Positions 51,522 to 64,000 of a stretch of 64,000 nucleotides of DNA are shown here, piece by piece. Both the position numbers and the translations under genes were made by a program. The stretch comes from Levilactobacillus parabrevis ATCC 53295 (lineage in GTDB: Bacteria; Bacillota; Bacilli; Lactobacillales; Lactobacillaceae), in contig NZ_AZCZ01000007.1 in NCBI RefSeq assembly GCF_001434055.1, forward strand, positions 16,563 to 80,562, written 5' to 3'. Position 1 is the stretch's first letter, and every line of letters begins with the position of its first letter. Under the pieces are notes generated by a model, which saw nothing but the letters and a program-made list of their open reading frames with translations, was not told the DNA's origin and ran no database searches.

Positions 51522-51749
51522 GTGAAAAAAGAAGTTTTCATTGAGACGCCCTACATTACTTTAGGCCAGTTACTCAAAGAAGAATCCATTATCAGTACTG
51601 GCGGTCAAGCCAAGTGGTATTTGCGGGAAAACACCGTTAATATCAACGACGAGCCGGACAACCGGCGGGGCCGCAAGCTGTATCCTGGCGATACAGTGGA
51701 AGTACCTGGTACAGGATTATTTTTTATACGCTCAAAGCAGGGTGAATAA
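51522..51749 (+). CDS. yaaA: S4-domain RNA-binding protein YaaA
   Basis: 75 aa from GTG 51522 behind [60 protein letters not shown] is a minimal S4 RNA-binding fold. It is conserved between dnaN and recF in Firmicutes, and its precise role is unclear. Its stop codon shares one base with the recF start (TAATG), which indicates translational coupling. Confidence 0.93.
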   Translation: MKKEVFIETPYITLGQLLKEESIISTGGQAKWYLRENTVNINDEPDNRRGRKLYPGDTVEVPGTGLFFIRSKQGE

Positions 51750-52903
51750 TGTATTTGCAAGAACTGCAGCTGCAGCATTTTCGGAATTATCCCAGTGCTG
51801 ATCTCAAGTTAGGACCTGGGATCAACGTTTTATTGGGAGAGAATGCGCAGGGCAAGACCAATCTATTAGAGGCAATCTACGTTCTTGCGTTGACGCGTAG
51901 TCACCGAACTGCCAACGACCACGACCTCGTTAACTGGGAAGCCAAAACGGCGAAGGTTAGCGGACGAGTTGTGAAAGCGGTGGGGTCGGTGCCCTTAGAA
52001 TTAACGTTCTCGCGTCAAGGTAAGCGCGCCAAAGTGAATCACCTTGAGCAGGCACGACTGTCACAATATATCGGCCAGCTCAATGTGATTTTGTTTGCAC
52101 CGGAAGATCTCGCCATTGTCAAAGGCGCGCCGACTGTTCGGCGGCGTTTTATGGACATGGAGTTTGGCCAGATGAATCCGCGCTACCTGTATAACTTGAG
52201 TCAGTATCGGACGCTGTTAAAACAGCGGAACCGCTACCTCAAGGATTTACAGCACAAGCAAAATCGTGACCTGTTGTTTTTGTCGGTCTTATCCGACCAA
52301 CTGGCCGCGTATGGTGCGGAGATCATTGCCCAGCGGCTGCGGATGTTACATAAGCTGGAGCACTGGGCGCAGGCGATTCACGCCGAGATCTCCCAGCAAA
52401 AAGAAGAGCTGACGTTTCACTATGCGACCCAGGTGCCAGAGGACCAATTGACGGACCCGGACACCATTTGTGCGGCGTTGACGCAGCTCTACAAGGACCA
52501 TCAGGACAAGGAGCTCTACCGGGGAACGACTCTGGTGGGGCCGCACCGAGATGATCTGCATTTTCGGGTCAATGGAAAGAACGTGCAGACGTTCGGTTCC
52601 CAGGGTCAGCAGCGGACCACGGCGTTAAGCGTCAAGCTTGCTGAGATTGATCTGATGAAAGAAGAGACCGGGGAATATCCGGTCTTGTTACTTGATGATG
52701 TCCTTTCTGAATTGGATGATGCCCGACAGACGCATCTGCTGAAGGCCATCCAAGATAAAGTACAGACGTTTATTACCACCACCAGTCTGAGCGGGATTAC
52801 CCGCCAGCTGATTAAGGACCCGATCATTTTTCACGTGGCAAACGGGACAGTGGTGGCGGATGGATCTGCCCCCAGTGGCGATCCGGCAACAAAGGAGGAT
52901 TAA
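51749..52903 (+). CDS. recF: DNA replication and repair protein RecF
   Basis: 384 aa, ATG 51749. [48 protein letters not shown] shows the RecF N-terminus with Walker A at residues 30-37. The ABC-type signature and Walker B are [17 protein letters not shown] and [12 protein letters not shown]. It loads RecA at single-strand gaps on DNA with RecO and RecR. It lies 3 bp before gyrB. Confidence 0.96.
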   Translation: MYLQELQLQHFRNYPSADLKLGPGINVLLGENAQGKTNLLEAIYVLALTRSHRTANDHDLVNWEAKTAKVSGRVVKAVGSVPLELTFSRQGKRAKVNHLEQARLSQYIGQLNVILFAPEDLAIVKGAPTVRRRFMDMEFGQMNPRYLYNLSQYRTLLKQRNRYLKDLQHKQNRDLLFLSVLSDQLAAYGAEIIAQRLRMLHKLEHWAQAIHAEISQQKEELTFHYATQVPEDQLTDPDTICAALTQLYKDHQDKELYRGTTLVGPHRDDLHFRVNGKNVQTFGSQGQQRTTALSVKLAEIDLMKEETGEYPVLLLDDVLSELDDARQTHLLKAIQDKVQTFITTTSLSGITRQLIKDPIIFHVANGTVVADGSAPSGDPATKED

Positions 52904-54853
<1,950 letters not shown>

Positions 54854-54874
54854 TGAAGAACGGAGGGTAAAAAT

Positions 54875-57412
54875 TTGGCTGATCAAGATTACAATATAGG
54901 TCGGATTACCGACGTTGACCTTTCACAAACCATGCGAACATCCTTCTTGGATTACGCGATGAGTGTGATTGTGCAACGGGCGTTACCAGATGTGCGGGAT
55001 GGCTTGAAGCCAGTCCACCGTCGAATCCTATACGATATGCACGAACTCGGGATTACCCCTGATAAGCCATTCCGGAAATCTGCCCGGATGGTCGGGGACG
55101 TCCTCGGGAAATACCATCCACATGGTGATTCTGCCGTGTACGAATCCATGGTACGGATGGCTCAAGACTTCTCGTACCGCTACATGTTAGTGGACGGTCA
55201 CGGGAACTTTGGTTCTGTCGATGGTGACGGGGCCGCTGCCATGCGGTATACCGAAGCGCGGTTGAGTAAGATCGCGATGGAAATGCTGCGAGACATTAAT
55301 AAAGATACGATTGATTTTCAAGATAACTATGATGGGTCCGAACGCGAACCCGTTGTGCTCCCTTCACGATTCCCGAACCTGTTAGTTAACGGGGCTTCTG
55401 GGATTGCCGTGGGGATGGCAACGAACATTCCGCCACATAACTTGACGGAAGTAATCAGCGCCCTGCATATCTTGATGAAGAACCCTGATGCCAGTCTGGC
55501 TGAGTTGATGGAGGTCTTACCAGGCCCCGACTTTCCAACCGGTGGGATCGTCATGGGAAAGGCTGCTATTCGTCGGGCTTACGAGACCGGGAAGGGCACC
55601 ATTACCTTGCGGGCGAAAGTCGATATCGAAGAAGAAAAGAACGGGAAGCAACGCATTGTGGCCACGGAAATTCCTTACATGGTCAACAAGGCGAAGCTGA
55701 TCGAACGGATCGCTGAGCTGGCTCGGGATAAGCGAATCGAAGGCATTACGGATGTCAACGATGAAACCGACCGGACAGGGATGCGAATCGTCATTGACGT
55801 CCGGCGTGACGCCAGTGCCGAAGTAATTTTGAATAACCTGTATAAGATGACTCTCATGCAGACCTCGTTTGGGATCAACATGTTGGCTATCGTCAAGGGT
55901 GCGCCTAAGGTACTGGGCTTAAAGGCCATCTTGCAGTATTACTTGGATTTCCAGTTAGAGGTTATTCAACGACGGACGGCCTTCGAATTACGGAAGGCAG
56001 AAGCTCGGGCCCACATCCTGGAAGGGTTGCGGATCGCCCTCGATCATATCGATGAAATCATCACCATTATTCGGCAGTCACAGACCGCTGAAGTGGCGAA
56101 GAATGAATTGATGACGCGTTACAGTCTGTCAGATAAGCAATCGCAAGCCATCTTGGACATGCGACTGGTTCGTCTGACCGGTTTGGAACGGGAAAAGGTC
56201 GAGAAGGAATACAACGATGTCATGGCGAACATCAAGGATTACAAGGAAATCTTGGCATCCAAGGAACGCCAACAGAGCATTATTTATGACGAATTGATGG
56301 AAATTCAAAACAAGTTCGGTGACGATCGGCGGACTGAATTGATGGTCGGTGAAGTCTTGAGTCTAGAAGACGAAGATTTAATTGCCGAAGAAGACGTCGT
56401 GGTCTCATTGACTCACAACGGCTACATCAAGCGGTTACCAACGTCCGAATTTAAGGCCCAAAACCGTGGTGGTAAAGGGGTTCAAGGCATGGGTGTCCAT
56501 GAAGATGACTTCATCGAACACCTCGTGGCAACGTCCACGCATGACATGCTCCTGTTCTTCACTAACACCGGGAAGGTCTACCGGATGAAGGGGTATGAAA
56601 TCCCTGAATACGGGCGGACGGCCAAGGGAATTCCGGTCATTAACTTGCTTGGTATCAACAATAACGAGCATGTGCAGGCCGTGATTAACGTGGCTAATCC
56701 GGGGGAAAATGCCGAACGCGACATCTTCTTCACGACAGTTCAAGGGACGGTCAAGCGGACACCGGTTGATGAATTTGCCAATATCCGGAGCAATGGTCTA
56801 AAGGCCATTAACCTGAAGGATGACGACGAATTGATCGATGTCGATATCATCAATGGTGATGCCAACATGATCATCGGAACTCATCTGGGTTACGCCGTTA
56901 GCTTTGCAGCTAAGGACGTGCGGTCAATGGGCCGGTCGGCAACTGGGGTTCGCGGGATTCGGTTACGTGAGAGTGATTACGTGATCGGTGCCAGTGTCCT
57001 CAAGCCGGACAGTCGGGTGTTTGTCATTTCCGAAAAGGGTTATGGGAAGCAAACGCCAGCCAGCGAATACCCAATCAAGGGACGTGGCGGTAAGGGTATC
57101 AAGACCGTCAATGTGACCGAGAAGAACGGGCCATTAGCTGGATTGACGACCCTGGATGGTGATGAGGATCTGATGTTAGTCACCAACAAGGGTGTCATGA
57201 TTCGCTTCAACGGTAGTGACGTCTCCGAGACGGGTCGGGCAACCTTAGGGGTGCACCTGATTCGGCTGGGCGATGATACCGCCGTGGCCACGATGGCCAA
57301 GGTTGATAAGGAAGATGACAGCACTGAGAGTGACGGTGAAGCGACGGACGGTGACGTTCCCGCAACCGACACAACGCCAGTGACGCCGGACTCCGATGCA
57401 CCGGAAGCTTAA
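54875..57412 (+). CDS. gyrA: DNA gyrase subunit A
   Basis: 845 aa from TTG 54875, behind ACGGAGGG, 21 bp after gyrB. The quinolone-resistance region [21 protein letters not shown] keeps the sensitive-type Ser86 and Glu90. The catalytic Tyr125 lies in [11 protein letters not shown]. The C-terminal beta-pinwheel has the GyrA box [10 protein letters not shown] (~530), needed for DNA wrapping. The last ~40 residues are an acidic D/E/T/P tail. It is the final gene of the gyrase operon; rpsF-ssb-rpsR, its usual neighbour in lactobacilli, is absent. Confidence 0.98.
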   Translation: MADQDYNIGRITDVDLSQTMRTSFLDYAMSVIVQRALPDVRDGLKPVHRRILYDMHELGITPDKPFRKSARMVGDVLGKYHPHGDSAVYESMVRMAQDFSYRYMLVDGHGNFGSVDGDGAAAMRYTEARLSKIAMEMLRDINKDTIDFQDNYDGSEREPVVLPSRFPNLLVNGASGIAVGMATNIPPHNLTEVISALHILMKNPDASLAELMEVLPGPDFPTGGIVMGKAAIRRAYETGKGTITLRAKVDIEEEKNGKQRIVATEIPYMVNKAKLIERIAELARDKRIEGITDVNDETDRTGMRIVIDVRRDASAEVILNNLYKMTLMQTSFGINMLAIVKGAPKVLGLKAILQYYLDFQLEVIQRRTAFELRKAEARAHILEGLRIALDHIDEIITIIRQSQTAEVAKNELMTRYSLSDKQSQAILDMRLVRLTGLEREKVEKEYNDVMANIKDYKEILASKERQQSIIYDELMEIQNKFGDDRRTELMVGEVLSLEDEDLIAEEDVVVSLTHNGYIKRLPTSEFKAQNRGGKGVQGMGVHEDDFIEHLVATSTHDMLLFFTNTGKVYRMKGYEIPEYGRTAKGIPVINLLGINNNEHVQAVINVANPGENAERDIFFTTVQGTVKRTPVDEFANIRSNGLKAINLKDDDELIDVDIINGDANMIIGTHLGYAVSFAAKDVRSMGRSATGVRGIRLRESDYVIGASVLKPDSRVFVISEKGYGKQTPASEYPIKGRGGKGIKTVNVTEKNGPLAGLTTLDGDEDLMLVTNKGVMIRFNGSDVSETGRATLGVHLIRLGDDTAVATMAKVDKEDDSTESDGEATDGDVPATDTTPVTPDSDAPEA

Positions 57413-57427
57413 ACTAAATAATTGTGG

Positions 57428-57466
57428 AACTAGCCATTACCTTTTGGGGTAATGGCTAGTTTTTTA
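57428..57466 (+). terminator. Terminator of gyrA
   Basis: Perfect 14-bp stem, AACTAGCCATTACC (57428-57441) with 57448-57461, then TTTTT. Confidence 0.9.
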
Positions 57467-57592
57467 TAGTAAAGGTTACCGTGAATATAATTTAATTTGT
57501 AAATGATTTTAATGGCTTTTTATTTTTACGCCGGGTATACTTGGTCTAGACCATGACATTTCTACGATGACGATAGTTGGAGGAGAAAAACT

Positions 57593-60166
<2,574 letters not shown>

Positions 60167-60251
60167 ATCAGTCGCTATAAGGGACCGCTGCGGTGGTTTA
60201 ATTGAGTAGTAGTTGACGTGAATTGAAAATAGAATGAAAGAATAATCGTAA

Positions 60252-60285
60252 AGGGAATTTACCAACTGGTAAGTTCCCTCTTTTT
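60252..60285 (+). terminator. Terminator of the MucBP surface protein gene
   Basis: AGGGAATTTACC (60252-60263) / GGTAAGTTCCCT (60268-60279), then CTTTTT. Confidence 0.85.
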
Positions 60286-60379
60286 CGTGGATTATCTACC
60301 AGAGGTTAGTTTGGAATCACCTGTTAAACGGAGGTAGATGGTGAGCCTAATAGCGGTAAAACGCGTCGCACTAATGATT

Positions 60380-60395
60380 TGTAAGCTGGCTTACA
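60380..60395. promoter_or_regulatory. Palindrome upstream of the second LPXTG protein gene
   Basis: TGTAAGCTGGCTTACA, a 16-bp palindrome with a 2-bp centre, about 160 bp before the start codon. TATACT-like sequences follow at 60415 and 60504. Possible operator; the rest of 60286-60557 shows nothing else. Confidence 0.4.
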
Positions 60396-60557
60396 CAACC
60401 GAATTGTTTATCGGTTATACTTTTATTTTATTTCATCAATTCTCATAGAAATGAAAATTAGTGTTAATTGTTCTGCCGTATAGACATATTGGCGAATGTG
60501 TCCTATACTGGCTTTAGACAGATATTGAGATGTGTTACACATGAAAGGGGTAGCGTC

Positions 60558-62540
60558 ATGATTAATAAGTTGGGGAATAAATCAAAACAAAAGTTGACTA
60601 CTTTAGCGATCTTAGGTGTTATTGCTGGTGTGGGGTACCAGATTGACACGGCGCAAGCGGATGTAGTACCAGGGTCAGATGACAATCCGGGTGTAGAAAA
60701 TAATAAAGTTGCACCGACAGCTAACGACATTAATAGCAATGAGCAGAAGCTCAATGATTCACAAAAAGGCGATACGCCTGCGCCAGCTGGTACGCCCGAA
60801 GAGAATGATACAGCAGAGGGAACTGAAAAAGATGACTCTGCGGCTGAAGGACAAGGTGACAATGGGGGAATCGACGGTAAGCCTGTTCAAAATGGCGGAA
60901 ATGAAAACGATACCACTGGGGCGCCTGAAGGACCAGCTAAAACACCAGGTGTAGTGACGTCACCAACAAGAGTAACTAGAGAGAAGACTCCCCCAGCACC
61001 TAAAACAGCCCCAGCACCTGAAGTGCCGACACCCAGTAATAAAGGGAATTTACTAAAGGAAGCTACGGTGCCAGCCGTTCAGACTGGAACTTGGGGTACA
61101 AGTCCTTGGAGTATGGATGACCAGGGTATTATTACGATTAAGGCGGGGACGCTCGGAACTAGTAGCGAAATGGACGCGGTTAAAGGGAATGTCACGAAGG
61201 TTATTTTCGATAGCGGCGTGGTCTTGCCTTGGAAATGTTCGCACTTATTTTATGAATGGACCAAGGTTCAATCCTATGAGGGGTTGGCGAATGTCGACGC
61301 CTCTAAAGTTGATGTTATGGACAGTATGTTTGCTTTCAACTATGCACTGAAGAACATTGACCTTAGCAGTTGGGACATGAGCAAAGTTAATAATACGCTG
61401 GCCATGTTCCAGGGCCCAAATGCTGCACCAGAATTTTCACTTGGCGGTGAAAACTATATGCACCTGACAAGTGTCAAAATGGGAAGTAGTTTGGGCAAGA
61501 CATCGGTAAACATTTCCGCCATGTTTGAAGGCGATAGGGTGCTGACGTCTCTTGATACTGAAAATTGGGATACTAGCAAGGTCAATATGATGTCTGATAC
61601 CTTCAATGGTACAGGCTTCACATCGCTGGATCTTAGTAACTGGAAGATTAAGCCAGACATCCAGGCGATTGATCTATTCGGTAATATGTACAACTTGACG
61701 GATATCAACTTAACCGGTTGGAATCTAACGGGGAATGTTTCGTCGATGTTCGAGAATGACGTAAAGCTTAGTAGTCTGGACCTGACGAATTTGGCCGGTA
61801 CGGGCGTTTATCATCAAGTTTATGGAATGACGGGGTTGAAGCAACTGACCTTAGGACCGAATAATTCGATGTACACGCAGGGCTATCCAGAGTGGACGAT
61901 GGCTATTCCTGAAATCACCCCTTCCGACGACTACACCGGTCTCTGGCAGTTTGTGGGCACAGGGACAGTCGACAAGCCGAATGGGCCAACCTACACGGCC
62001 GCTGAGTTGATGGCCGCTTACGATGGCGCCACGATGGCCGGGACTTACGTTTGGCAAAAGACGACGCCTAAGCCAACGACGCCGACGAACCCCGGGACTG
62101 ATACGGGGAATACGACTAATCCAACGACCCCAGACGTTGATAACACGACTGATCCAGTGGTGCCGGATACTGATACTGCTACCGATACCGATGATGCCGG
62201 CGATGTTGTAACTGGTGGGGATGGTGCGACGATTGATGGTAGTGCCGCCGCTAAAGCTAATCCGACTAAGAAGACCACCAAAGTCGTTGCTAAAGCAGCT
62301 GCGGTTAAGGCCACCAAAGGAACTGCAACGAAGGCCAATGGTCCTGCAACGGTAGTCTTCGCTAAGACGGACAAACAGGCGCGAGCAACGCAACTCGGGC
62401 AACCGGCAGCTAAGCAACAGAGCCAGACAACTACTTTGCCGCAAACGGGTGAGCAACAATCATCCGGTTGGTGGGCAACGCTTGCTGGTGTTATTGGTTT
62501 GAGCTTGCTCAGCTTGAACTGGTTCAAACGTCAAAGTTAA
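60558..62540 (+). CDS. LPXTG-anchored BspA-type surface protein
   Basis: 660 aa from ATG 60558 behind AAAGGGG; a 30-residue upstream extension has no site and would disrupt the signal peptide. The signal peptide KLTTLAILGVIAGVGYQIDTAQAD is followed by a ~130-residue acidic Asp/Asn/Glu/Pro-rich region. GTWGTSPWSMDDQGIITIKAGTLG then opens about seven DUF285 repeats (LSSWDMSKVNNTLAMF, NWDTSKVNMMSDTF). A Pro/Thr/Asp spacer carries AGDVVTGG, close to SGDVVSGG in the preceding protein. It ends L-P-Q-T-G, a hydrophobic helix and FKRQS. It is a sortase substrate, with an adhesive role inferred. Confidence 0.9.
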   Translation: MINKLGNKSKQKLTTLAILGVIAGVGYQIDTAQADVVPGSDDNPGVENNKVAPTANDINSNEQKLNDSQKGDTPAPAGTPEENDTAEGTEKDDSAAEGQGDNGGIDGKPVQNGGNENDTTGAPEGPAKTPGVVTSPTRVTREKTPPAPKTAPAPEVPTPSNKGNLLKEATVPAVQTGTWGTSPWSMDDQGIITIKAGTLGTSSEMDAVKGNVTKVIFDSGVVLPWKCSHLFYEWTKVQSYEGLANVDASKVDVMDSMFAFNYALKNIDLSSWDMSKVNNTLAMFQGPNAAPEFSLGGENYMHLTSVKMGSSLGKTSVNISAMFEGDRVLTSLDTENWDTSKVNMMSDTFNGTGFTSLDLSNWKIKPDIQAIDLFGNMYNLTDINLTGWNLTGNVSSMFENDVKLSSLDLTNLAGTGVYHQVYGMTGLKQLTLGPNNSMYTQGYPEWTMAIPEITPSDDYTGLWQFVGTGTVDKPNGPTYTAAELMAAYDGATMAGTYVWQKTTPKPTTPTNPGTDTGNTTNPTTPDVDNTTDPVVPDTDTATDTDDAGDVVTGGDGATIDGSAAAKANPTKKTTKVVAKAAAVKATKGTATKANGPATVVFAKTDKQARATQLGQPAAKQQSQTTTLPQTGEQQSSGWWATLAGVIGLSLLSLNWFKRQS

Positions 62541-62556
62541 ATAGAATAGGTAACAG

Positions 62557-62588
62557 AAACCGCTTGGCTTAGGCTGAGCGGTTTTATT
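62557..62588 (+). terminator. Terminator of the second LPXTG protein gene
   Basis: AACCGCT (62558-62564) / AGCGGTT (62577-62583), plus inner GC/GC pairs, then TTATTT. Confidence 0.75.
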
Positions 62589-62847
62589 TATCCAATTAAC
62601 CCATGCTTAGCAAGAATATACGACTAAATATGATGGCGATTTACTGCAAAATAAGGTTAGACGCCAATAGATTAGGGTGGTTAAGAATCCTTGATATAAA
62701 GCCAATTATATAAAGAAAGTAATTTAAATTATTTAAATAATTGTATATAGTTAAATGTGTTTACTTTAGTGTCGCTGTCTGGTAAGCTCAAAACAACATC
62801 GATTGGTTAGACCGGTTTGGAGAAAGTGGAAGGGGAATGGAGAGGCC
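62589..62847. other. AT-rich promoter region of the Rgg-like gene
   Basis: It holds the perfect 16-bp AT palindrome AATTATTTAAATAATT at 62727-62742 and several TATA-like stretches. No gene. A self-operator is possible but A/T palindromes are weak evidence. Confidence 0.4.
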
Positions 62848-63699
62848 ATGGCAACGACCATCATTGACTTTGCGACGGCACTGACGGTATTGGGAAATAA
62901 CCTAAAAGCTCACCGCCAAGCCCTGGGACTTTCCCAGCAAGCACTCGCCGCGGGGCTATGTGCGCAAACCATGATCGGTAATATTGAAAAGGGGATTGAT
63001 CTCCCCGATGCAAACTTGCTGGCCAAATTGTGTGAGCGACTGTGCTTGCCGCACAAGCAGATGCTTAGGGAGAACTACCCTATTCGCCGGCTACCGTCGT
63101 TTAGCGATAAGGTTCATCGATTATACGACCAGCAGCGGTACACCGACCTGAAGGCCTATATGGAGCGTCCAGACCGTCTCCAAGTTTTGACAACCGATGA
63201 AGATCTAAAAACGTATTATTACTACTACGGTTGCGCAGTTTATCAGGTAACGCATGACGCGACCGCCGCGTTGCAGAGTATTCGGACTGCACTGACCATG
63301 ATGATGCCGCAACACCCGCAGCGTTATCGGACGCTCGAAGTGCTACTCTTTTCAGTTGAAAATTACCTGACAGCGGCGATTACCACGAATCAGCCGAATT
63401 ATGCTGGCTTTGAGCGCGCACTGACTATCATTCGTGAGCATCGATTGGTGGACAATAGTCAGAATCTCGGCATGGTCTTTAATCAATACGCACGTAGCTG
63501 TCTTATGCAAAGCCAGCCAGAACGCGCGATTCGCATTTTGATCGAAGGTATCGCGTGGGCGGATACGCATGGGTCGGATTATATGCTGGCAGATGATTAT
63601 GCGTTGCTGGTTCGGGCACATGCGCTGACGCAGCAAATGGTGAATGATCAGCAGACACGGGGAACCGCTACGTCAGCGGTACTGGCAACTAGGTCCTAA
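62848..63699 (+). CDS. Rgg/GadR/MutR-like helix-turn-helix regulator with helical-repeat C-terminus
   Basis: 283 aa from ATG 62848 behind GGAGAGG; a longer frame to 62803 lacks a site. The N-terminal XRE-type helix-turn-helix is ALTVLGNNLKAHRQALGLSQQALAAGLCAQTMIGNIEKGIDLPDANLLAKLCERL (residues ~10-65). The C-terminal ~200 residues are all-helical with TPR-like spacing, as in Rgg and related peptide-responsive (RRNPP) regulators. It follows the two surface protein genes and may control them. A peptide partner is not obvious; a 41-codon frame follows. Confidence 0.82.
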   Translation: MATTIIDFATALTVLGNNLKAHRQALGLSQQALAAGLCAQTMIGNIEKGIDLPDANLLAKLCERLCLPHKQMLRENYPIRRLPSFSDKVHRLYDQQRYTDLKAYMERPDRLQVLTTDEDLKTYYYYYGCAVYQVTHDATAALQSIRTALTMMMPQHPQRYRTLEVLLFSVENYLTAAITTNQPNYAGFERALTIIREHRLVDNSQNLGMVFNQYARSCLMQSQPERAIRILIEGIAWADTHGSDYMLADDYALLVRAHALTQQMVNDQQTRGTATSAVLATRS

Positions 63700-63717
63700 A
63701 TTTACTGGGGGGAATCG

Positions 63718-63843
63718 ATGATGATGAGTGAGTGGGCAGCGATTCAAGAGACGTTATTTCTCATGCACGATGGCTTGTTGGTCGAGTCACTGGCTCGTGA
63801 AGCCGAGGATGAGACCGAAGCCAGCGCATCACGAACAAAGTAA
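63718..63843 (+). CDS. Small acidic protein downstream of the Rgg-like gene, 41 aa
   Basis: Three consecutive ATG codons (63718, 63721, 63724) follow GGGGGGAA at 63707-63714; the second or third has the better spacing. Translation gives M-M-M-SEWAAIQETLFLMHDGLL then VESLAREAEDETEASASRTK, stop 63841-63843. It is amphipathic at the N-terminus and acidic at the C-terminus, without a signal peptide, so it does not look like a secreted pheromone. It is probably cotranscribed with the regulator; a terminator follows. Confidence 0.55.
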   Translation: MMMSEWAAIQETLFLMHDGLLVESLAREAEDETEASASRTK

Positions 63844-63853
63844 AATCAAATCG

Positions 63854-63882
63854 CGCGATCAGGGCACTCCTGGTCGCGTTTC
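63854..63882 (+). terminator. Terminator of the Rgg-like operon
   Basis: CGCGATCAGG (63854-63863) / CCTGGTCGCG (63869-63878), then TTTCTT. Nothing recognisable in the remaining 63883-64000. Confidence 0.78.
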
Positions 63883-64000
63883 TTGTCAGCATCATTTTAC
63901 CCAAGAGTGCCGCTGTGCCGCGGCTGAGTGGTCATAACTTGGATCAATAAAAAATAATTTTGAAAAATAAAAAATACCCCAATTGTCAAATCAAGTGCAA

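Noticed and set aside
61851..62527. Long minus-strand frames (202 and 160 codons) antisense to the LPXTG protein
   Set aside because: Produced by the low-complexity Thr/Ala/Lys/Pro codons of the sense gene; no ribosome-binding sites.

Overview
The window is a low-to-mid GC Firmicutes chromosome segment from a Lactobacillaceae bacterium. It spans the replication origin. The evidence is the order rpmH-rnpA-yidC, jag, mnmE and mnmG on the minus strand to the left, and dnaA-dnaN-yaaA-recF-gyrB-gyrA on the plus strand to the right, with DnaA boxes on both sides of dnaA. PepC, BrnQ, DUF5776 and MucBP/LPXTG surface proteins, a GPH xylooligosaccharide symporter with a GH43 xylosidase, and TTG/GTG starts all fit a plant-associated, heterofermentative, Levilactobacillus-like organism. 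The genus is an inference.

Layout. 1-10.2 kb holds a partial polysaccharide deacetylase, an NAD(P)-binding protein, an aldo/keto reductase, a purine permease with a possible PurR operator, a giant YfhO membrane protein and a DUF2207 protein. 10.6-15.1 kb is a xylooligosaccharide island: AraC regulator, symporter and GH43 xylosidase, with a consensus cre site. 15.3-19.4 kb carries cardiolipin synthase, a secreted nuclease, a lipoprotein and three small membrane or hypothetical proteins. 19.6-19.8 kb holds a candidate small RNA. 19.8-30.5 kb carries PepC, an Old Yellow Enzyme divergent from a LysR regulator, a TetR-controlled ABC-2 exporter, MarR with two tandem YczE-like proteins, signal peptidase I and a Bcr/CflA exporter. 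30.8-40.9 kb carries a DUF5776 surface protein, a condensation-fold enzyme lacking its catalytic His, a thioesterase, a GNAT, BrnQ, a Fic protein behind a very regular repeat array, a HAD phosphatase, and small proteins including a solitary Phd-like one. 41.2-57.4 kb is the origin block. 57.6-63.9 kb holds two LPXTG-anchored BspA-type surface proteins followed by an Rgg-like regulator.

Five sites match the ParB target parS at 15 or 16 of 16 positions (1661, 8229, 18993, 34544, 34604). All lie left of dnaA, and two sit inside coding sequence. The usual rsmG-parA-parB genes do not follow mnmG, and rpsF-ssb-rpsR do not follow gyrA, so both flanks of the conserved core have been rearranged or have received accessory genes.

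The most unusual structure is at 37470-37634. Seven copies of an AACATTCAAA half-site, alternating in orientation at 25/26-bp steps (exact 51-bp period), end at the ribosome-binding site of a Fic gene whose product carries a C-terminal winged-helix-like segment. It looks like a self-operator or centromere-like array and is the best candidate here for an undescribed regulatory system.
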